Source: Pseudomonas sp. P5_109
GTDB lineage: Bacteria; Pseudomonadota; Gammaproteobacteria; Pseudomonadales; Pseudomonadaceae
Direction: 5' to 3'
Assembly (NCBI RefSeq): GCF_034009455.1
Contig: NZ_CP125380.1
Span: forward strand, 1,901,001-1,965,000
Length of the DNA stretch: 64,000 nucleotides
Below, in pieces: positions 59,989 to 64,000 of the stretch. The position numbers and the translations under genes were made by a program. The stretch's first letter is position 1, and each line of letters starts with the position of its first letter. A model generated the notes under the pieces. It was not told the origin of the DNA and did not search any database. It saw only the letters and a program-made list of their open reading frames with translations.

Positions 59989-60534
59989 TTACTTGATGAG
60001 GCTGAGGAATTCGCTGCGAGTGGCGGCGTTCTCGCGGAACTCACCGAGCATCACCGAGGTGATCATCGAAGAATTCTGCTTTTCCACACCGCGCATCATC
60101 ATGCACATGTGCTTGGCCTCGATCACCACTGCAACGCCCAGGGCGCCAGTGACCTGCTGGACCGCATCGGCGATCTGGCGGCTGAGGTTTTCCTGGATCT
60201 GCAGGCGGCGGGCGTACATGTCGACGATCCGCGCCACCTTCGACAGGCCCAGGACCTTGCCGCTCGGGATGTAGGCAACATGCGCCTTGCCGATGAACGG
60301 CAGCAGGTGGTGTTCGCACAGCGAGTACAACTCGATGTCCTTGACCAGCACCATTTCGCTGTTGTCGGAGCTGAACAGGGCACCGTTGGTGACCTCTTCC
60401 AGTGTCTGTTCATAGCCGCGGCAGAGGTACTGCATGGCTTTGGCGGCACGCTTGGGCGTGTCGAGCAGGCCCTCGCGGGAGACGTCCTCGCCCAGTTGGC
60501 CAAGGATCGCGGTGTAATTCTGTTCCAGGGACAT
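59989..60534 (-). CDS. folE: GTP cyclohydrolase I FolE
   Basis: A 181-residue GTP cyclohydrolase IA, which makes dihydroneopterin triphosphate, the first step of folate and related pterin synthesis. Zinc ligands are Cys and His in [10 protein letters not shown] and the distal Cys in [41 protein letters not shown] is the core fold signature. Length is close to family average. ATG 60534 begins [17 protein letters not shown]. It is separated from the Smr gene by about 77 bases and may be co-transcribed with it. Confidence 0.96.
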   Translation of the reverse strand: MSLEQNYTAILGQLGEDVSREGLLDTPKRAAKAMQYLCRGYEQTLEEVTNGALFSSDNSEMVLVKDIELYSLCEHHLLPFIGKAHVAYIPSGKVLGLSKVARIVDMYARRLQIQENLSRQIADAVQQVTGALGVAVVIEAKHMCMMMRGVEKQNSSMITSVMLGEFRENAATRSEFLSLIK

Positions 60535-60611
60535 GAAACTACCTGTGGGATTTTACGCAAAGGGCAAGGGTACGGTGGCGGACACGACGCTGCAAGCGTG
60601 GCGCGTCAGCT

Positions 60612-61169
60612 TTACTCGTCGCGACCTTCCATCATGGTGCGTTTGAGCATCACATAAACCGCGCCGGCACCGCCATGTTTCGCCTGGCACGAGGTGAAGC
60701 CGAGCACCTGTGGATGCTGGCGCAGCCAGGTGTTGACGTGGCTTTTGATCATCGGCCGCTTGCCGTCCAGGCGAACAGCCTTGCCATGGGTGACGCGCAC
60801 GCAGCGGATTTCGAATTTGGTCGCTTCGGCCAGGAAAGCCCAGAGGGTTTCCCGGGCTTTTTCCACGCTCATGCCGTGCAGGTCGAGGCTGCCTTCGAAC
60901 GGAATCTGTCCGATCTTGAGCTTGCGCATCTGGCTTTCCTGCACGCCGTCACGCGCCCACATCAGCTCGTCTTCAGGGCCGACGTCGATGACGAACTGAT
61001 CGGACAGCCCGTCGACCGTGGTGGATTCGGTGCGCACAGTGGCAGCCTGGCGCAGCTTGGCAATCTGCGCGCGGTCTGCCTTGGGTTTGCCGGTTTCGGC
61101 GCGATCGTGCTTGATCGGCTTGACGCCTTGGATCGCGCTTTTGAACAGGGAAAAATCGTCGTCTTGCAT
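60612..61169 (-). CDS. Smr-domain protein (possible endonuclease)
   Basis: A 185-residue protein with a charged N-terminal extension (residues 1 to about 85) and a C-terminal Smr domain (about 90-175) with the motifs SLDLHGMSVEKA (DLHG) and VRVTHGKAVRL (THGK, related to TGHG), plus HGGAGAVYVML. Smr domains occur alone or at the end of MutS2 and can have nicking activity on DNA or RNA. It is of SmrA/SmrB type in size. The function in the cell is not settled by the sequence. Confidence 0.9.
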   Translation of the reverse strand: MQDDDFSLFKSAIQGVKPIKHDRAETGKPKADRAQIAKLRQAATVRTESTTVDGLSDQFVIDVGPEDELMWARDGVQESQMRKLKIGQIPFEGSLDLHGMSVEKARETLWAFLAEATKFEIRCVRVTHGKAVRLDGKRPMIKSHVNTWLRQHPQVLGFTSCQAKHGGAGAVYVMLKRTMMEGRDE

Positions 61170-61257
61170 GTCAGCCTCCGCGAAGGGCGGCCAGTTTACC
61201 CAACTCGAAGCGAATCGGGCGCGACAAAACGCACGGCGCTCGGTCTCGACCTTGCTC

Positions 61258-61578
61258 TCAGTCGTGTTTTTTCATCAAGTGCGGGGACATGGCCAGCTCC
61301 CGCGATTGCCGCGAGCGGCGCCGGCAACGACGCCACAGCCACACGCCCAGGTACAGCACGAACAGGCCAATCGCCAGGATCACTGCCGCCCCGGCCCGGT
61401 TGGTGTTCAACTCGCCCAGGGCAGGTGCATGGCCGAACAGGGCAGCGGCACCGGCCATGGCGAGCAGCACTCCACTCATTGCCAGCAACGCAGCGAACGC
61501 TGCGCCGATTCTAAAACGCCAGTTGCGTTGGCCTTTGGGCCGCAAGCGGCGAGCGTCAAAACCATCGGATAACTTCAT
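61258..61578 (-). CDS. Hypothetical two-span membrane protein (106 aa)
   Basis: A 106-residue protein with a basic N-terminus (MKLSDGFDARRLRPKGQRNW), two hydrophobic spans (RIGAAFAALLAMSGVLLAMAGAA and AGAAVILAIGLFVLYLGVWLW) and a strongly basic tail (RRCRRRSRQSRELAMSPHLMKKHD). This predicts a helical hairpin with both ends in the cytoplasm. GAGGAAGG precedes ATG 61578. I do not recognise the family. Confidence 0.7.
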   Translation of the reverse strand: MKLSDGFDARRLRPKGQRNWRFRIGAAFAALLAMSGVLLAMAGAAALFGHAPALGELNTNRAGAAVILAIGLFVLYLGVWLWRRCRRRSRQSRELAMSPHLMKKHD

Positions 61579-61675
61579 TCCGACCTTCCTCAATGGGTAT
61601 CGGCCCTTCGACCGGGAGTTGACCGGGATGTTCCTGAGGCTAAGACAATTACGGCTAATGAGAGGCTTTTGCGGA

Positions 61676-61700
61676 TGAGCGGCGTTTTTGACCGCTCATG
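61676..61700 (-). terminator. Possible terminator downstream of the isochorismatase-like gene
   Basis: ATGAGCGG and CCGCTCAT are exact 8-bp inverse arms with a 9-base loop just past the gene's stop. No T-run follows, so this may be a processing or Rho-dependent site. Confidence 0.45.
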
Positions 61701-61708
61701 GGCGCCGA

Positions 61709-62299
61709 TCAGACCAGTTCGTGGGTCAAGGCGAGGGTGGCGAAGTTGTCGCCCATGATCGCCATTTCGGTCTGATGAACATGCTCGGCGCTCAGGACGC
61801 CACCCTTGTAAGGCAAATCGCGAGTGGCGCAGGCGTCTTCAATGAGTGTGCAGCGAAAGCCAAGGTTCTTCGCTGCGCGCACGGTGGTGCTGACGCTGGA
61901 GTGACTCATGAAGCCGCAGACGATCAGGTCGAGGGCGCCGAGGTCCTCCAGGCGTTTGGCCAGTTCGGTGCCGTGGAACGCGCTTGGCAGCAATTTACCG
62001 ATGATGGTTTCGTCGCTCTGCGGTTCCAGGCCCGGAATGAACTCACCGCCGACGCCTTGCGGGTTGAACATGCCGCCGAGGGTGCCGAGATGGCGGACAT
62101 GCACGATCGGCCGGCCGGCGGCACGGGCAGCGGCGAGCAATTGCTTGATGTTCGCGACGGCCTCATCCATGCCGCTGAGGGCCAGTGGCCCGCTCAGGTA
62201 TTCTTTCTGGGCATCGATGATGATAAGGGTCGCGTGGCTCAGTTTGGCTGCCGGATAACCGCGGCCGCTGAGTTGAAACATCGTTTTTGGAACGGACAT
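61709..62299 (-). CDS. Isochorismatase-family hydrolase with Cys-to-Ser change
   Basis: A 196-residue protein of the isochorismatase-like/cysteine-hydrolase fold. The first catalytic Asp29 (LIIIDAQKEYL) and Lys102 (IIGKLLPSAF) are in place. At the position of the nucleophilic Cys (usually T-x-x-CV) the sequence is MSHSSVSTTVRAA, with Ser135 instead. True isochorismatases also lack this Cys, so the protein may act without a covalent intermediate or have changed its substrate. ATG 62299 has GGAG 8 bases upstream. It is divergent from prmB. Confidence 0.88.
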   Translation of the reverse strand: MSVPKTMFQLSGRGYPAAKLSHATLIIIDAQKEYLSGPLALSGMDEAVANIKQLLAAARAAGRPIVHVRHLGTLGGMFNPQGVGGEFIPGLEPQSDETIIGKLLPSAFHGTELAKRLEDLGALDLIVCGFMSHSSVSTTVRAAKNLGFRCTLIEDACATRDLPYKGGVLSAEHVHQTEMAIMGDNFATLALTHELV

Positions 62300-62538
62300 T
62301 CTGGGGCTCCTTGGAGTGGGGCTTTTGCGACATTGTCCTCTGGCTGAGCGGTTCTGTGAATCGCTACGATCGTAGGTGCCGCCGTTGCTGGCCTGTAGCC
62401 TTGTCAATAGTCGCGTTTTGTTCAATAGCGTTGCGAAAAAATGGATAACTCCTACATTCGATTCGGAAGTTTTCCCGCGTCGTCGTGACGCTGTTTGACT
62501 GGTAGAATCGTCCGTCGATTTTTCTGGAGTTTGCCGTC

Positions 62539-63447
62539 GTGATCACTTCCCGCCTTCGTACCCTGCGTGACCATATCCGTTGGGCCGTCAGCCGCTTCCA
62601 TGGGGAGGATCTGTTTTTCGGCCATGGGACGGACAATGCCTGGGACGAAGCCCGTCAACTGGTGTTGGGTGCGCTGCACCTGCCGTGGGAAATTGCCGAC
62701 AGCTACCTCGACTGCAATCTGGAAGAAGACGAGCTGGTCCACGTGCAGCTGCTGCTCAAGCGCCGCATCGAAGAGCGCGTGCCGACCGCTTACCTGCTGG
62801 GTGAAGCCTGGTTCTGCGGTATGTCGTTCATCGTCGATGAACGTGTGCTGATCCCGCGTTCGCCGATTGGCGAGCTGATCGAAAATCGTTTTACCCCGTG
62901 GCTGGCTAACGAGCCGGCGCGGATTCTCGACCTGTGCACCGGCTCCGGTTGCATCGGTATCGCCTGCGCCTACGAGTTCCAGAACGCCGAAGTGGTATTG
63001 GCCGATCTGTCGTTCGAAGCGTTGGAAGTGGCCAACCAGAACATTGAGCGTCACGGTGTCGATGAGCGCGTCTACACGGTGCAGGGTGATGGTTTCGATG
63101 GTTTGCCTGGCCAGCGTTTCGACCTGATCGTGTCGAACCCGCCCTACGTCGATGCGGAAGATTTCGCCGACATGCCGGACGAGTACCAGCACGAACCGGA
63201 ACTGGGCCTGGCCTGCGGTGATGACGGTTTGAACCTGGTGCGGCGCATGCTTGCCGAAGCGGCGGATCATCTGACCGAGAAGGGCTTGCTGATTGTCGAG
63301 GTAGGCAACAGCCAGGTGCACGTCCAGGCGTTGTACCCGGAAGTCGACTTCGCCTGGCTGGAGTTCGAGCGTGGCGGGCATGGCGTGTTCATGCTCAGCG
63401 CACAGCAGTGCCAGGAGCACCAGGCGCTGTTCGCTTCCCGCGTCTGA
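62539..63447 (+). CDS. prmB: Ribosomal protein uL3 glutamine methyltransferase PrmB
   Basis: A 302-residue SAM-dependent N5-glutamine methyltransferase that modifies Gln150 of ribosomal protein L3. An N-terminal helical substrate domain is followed by the Rossmann domain with SAM motif [17 protein letters not shown] (about residues 133-150) and catalytic NPPY in [12 protein letters not shown] (about residues 200-210). The GTG start at 62539 is supported by TGGAG upstream and conserved N-terminal sequence. Confidence 0.95.
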   Translation: MITSRLRTLRDHIRWAVSRFHGEDLFFGHGTDNAWDEARQLVLGALHLPWEIADSYLDCNLEEDELVHVQLLLKRRIEERVPTAYLLGEAWFCGMSFIVDERVLIPRSPIGELIENRFTPWLANEPARILDLCTGSGCIGIACAYEFQNAEVVLADLSFEALEVANQNIERHGVDERVYTVQGDGFDGLPGQRFDLIVSNPPYVDAEDFADMPDEYQHEPELGLACGDDGLNLVRRMLAEAADHLTEKGLLIVEVGNSQVHVQALYPEVDFAWLEFERGGHGVFMLSAQQCQEHQALFASRV

Positions 63448-63457
63448 CCCCAATCAT

Positions 63458-63548
63458 TGTGGCGAGGGAGCTTGCTCCCGCTCGAGCGCGAAGCGGTCGC
63501 CGAAAGGGGCTGCTTCGCACCCCAGCGGGAGCAAGCTCCCTCGCCACA
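63458..63548. repeat. REP-like inverted pair (GGGAGCTTGCTCCC type)
   Basis: TGTGGCGAGGGAGCTTGCTC and GAGCAAGCTCCCTCGCCACA are exact inverse arms. This is a variant of the GGGGGCTTGCCCCC type with A/T changes on both sides that keep pairing. Confidence 0.85.
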
Positions 63549-63568
63549 GATGAGTCACTACCTACACA

Positions 63569-64000
63569 TCACCGGTGCGTGGCAATCCAGATCAGCAACC
63601 CTGCCTGAAACACCGCAAACGCCACCAGACACGTAATGGTGAAGCGCAACCCGGCATCTTCGCGTTTGTATTTGCTGACTTTTTCTTCGTGGTTCTTGAG
63701 TTTGACTTCCTGCTCGGCCAGGTTCTGCTCGGCTTGCTGGAGCATTTGTGCGGCCTCGAGAATTTCCACGACCTGCAGTTTTTCGCTGTTCCAGTCACCC
63801 AAGAGGTCGCCGACCTTGACCGGCTTGACGCTGCCTTTCAAATGCTGGGCATCGGCGTACACCACGTCGAAACCGTGCACGCGCAAAAAATGATCGCGGC
63901 GCAGGCGGGTGTCTTCGTTCAGTGCATCCTTGTTGTTCAGGTCAAAGCCGTCGACGGTGTAGGTCGGCCAGCGTTTCTTCGCCCAGTTGATGCCCTGGGC
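63569..64000 (-). CDS. Hypothetical membrane protein with coiled coil, C-terminal part (partial)
   Basis: The minus-strand frame ending at 63569 is open through the right edge at 64000, so this is the last 143 codons of a longer gene. The visible part has a region with WPTYTVDGFDLNN and DTRLRRDHFLRVHGF, then a coiled coil of about 50 residues (EAAQMLQQAEQNLAEQEVKL...), then one C-terminal membrane span (FTITCLVAFAVFQAGLLIWI) ending ATHR. It is probably tail-anchored in the inner membrane. I do not recognise the family from this part. Confidence 0.7.
   Translation of the reverse strand, partial: AQGINWAKKRWPTYTVDGFDLNNKDALNEDTRLRRDHFLRVHGFDVVYADAQHLKGSVKPVKVGDLLGDWNSEKLQVVEILEAAQMLQQAEQNLAEQEVKLKNHEEKVSKYKREDAGLRFTITCLVAFAVFQAGLLIWIATHR

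Noticed and set aside
6176..63548. CRISPR array or transposon ends as explanation of the repeated 20-base arms
   Set aside because: The repeats are dispersed, inverted in pairs and always intergenic, without regular spacers, target duplications or transposase genes. They fit REP elements.

Overview
The window is chromosomal DNA from a Pseudomonas, most likely of the P. fluorescens group. It is GC-rich and densely coded. It carries minCDE, rdgC, prmB, prc, rmuC, a Pseudomonas-type urate operon and about twenty short inverted-repeat (REP-like) intergenic elements typical of that group. I see no prophage, transposase, CRISPR array or rRNA. Most of it looks like core genome. The species call is inference; sequence searches were not possible.

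Layout. 1-4300: end of an MFS transporter, a 40-residue membrane peptide, an exported glutathione-peroxidase-like protein, a FadL-type porin, two hypotheticals and a 950-bp gene-poor stretch. 4300-10600: Sel1-like protein, RmuC, a large symporter-fused hybrid sensor kinase, a TetR regulator. 10600-18100: MFS exporter, cupin, TDT-family channel, LplT-PlsC fusion, the guanidinium exporter Gdx/SugE behind a guanidine-II riboswitch, a bile-acid:Na+ symporter homologue and RdgC. 18200-18750: two copies of tRNA-Val(UAC)-tRNA-Asp(GUC). 18900-22000: a membrane-anchored catalase-like haem protein and a RoxA-like di-haem cytochrome c. 22100-29250: FKBP lipoprotein, DUF1232 protein behind paired DnaA boxes, an HTH/hypothetical/Sel1 operon, an EAL-CBS-GGDEF protein and Prc.

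29250-36800: quinone oxidoreductase, then a phosphonate/organophosphate-like ABC operon (binding protein, alkaline-phosphatase-superfamily enzyme, two permeases, ATPase, HAD phosphatase). It is divergent from a UTRA-type GntR regulator, with two TGGTCTAG-type operators in the shared control region. 36800-46100: YbiO-like mechanosensitive channel, 58-residue membrane protein, ApeB, RluA-type enzyme, MinE-MinD-MinC, LpxL-type acyltransferase, patatin phospholipase.

46200-57500 is a purine-degradation island. Two tandem Tsx-like outer membrane channels and a urate/xanthine permease bring substrate in. PuuD oxidises urate, HiuH and UraD make allantoin, PuuE opens it, Alc and AllA release urea and glyoxylate, and AzgA-type permease imports adenine/guanine/hypoxanthine. 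The control regions of puuE, hiuH and azgA share a TTGTATACAA-type palindrome. 57700-64000: MarR regulator, aminotransferase, glutaredoxin-like protein, FolE, Smr protein, isochorismatase-like protein, PrmB and the 3' end of a coiled-coil membrane protein running off the right edge.

The strongest second-look items are the guanidine-II riboswitch, the shared purine-regulon palindromes, the UTRA operators, the hairpin over the ribosome-binding site of the MFS gene at 10680, the catalase-like/RoxA-like pair, and REP elements that supply the stop codons of neighbouring genes.
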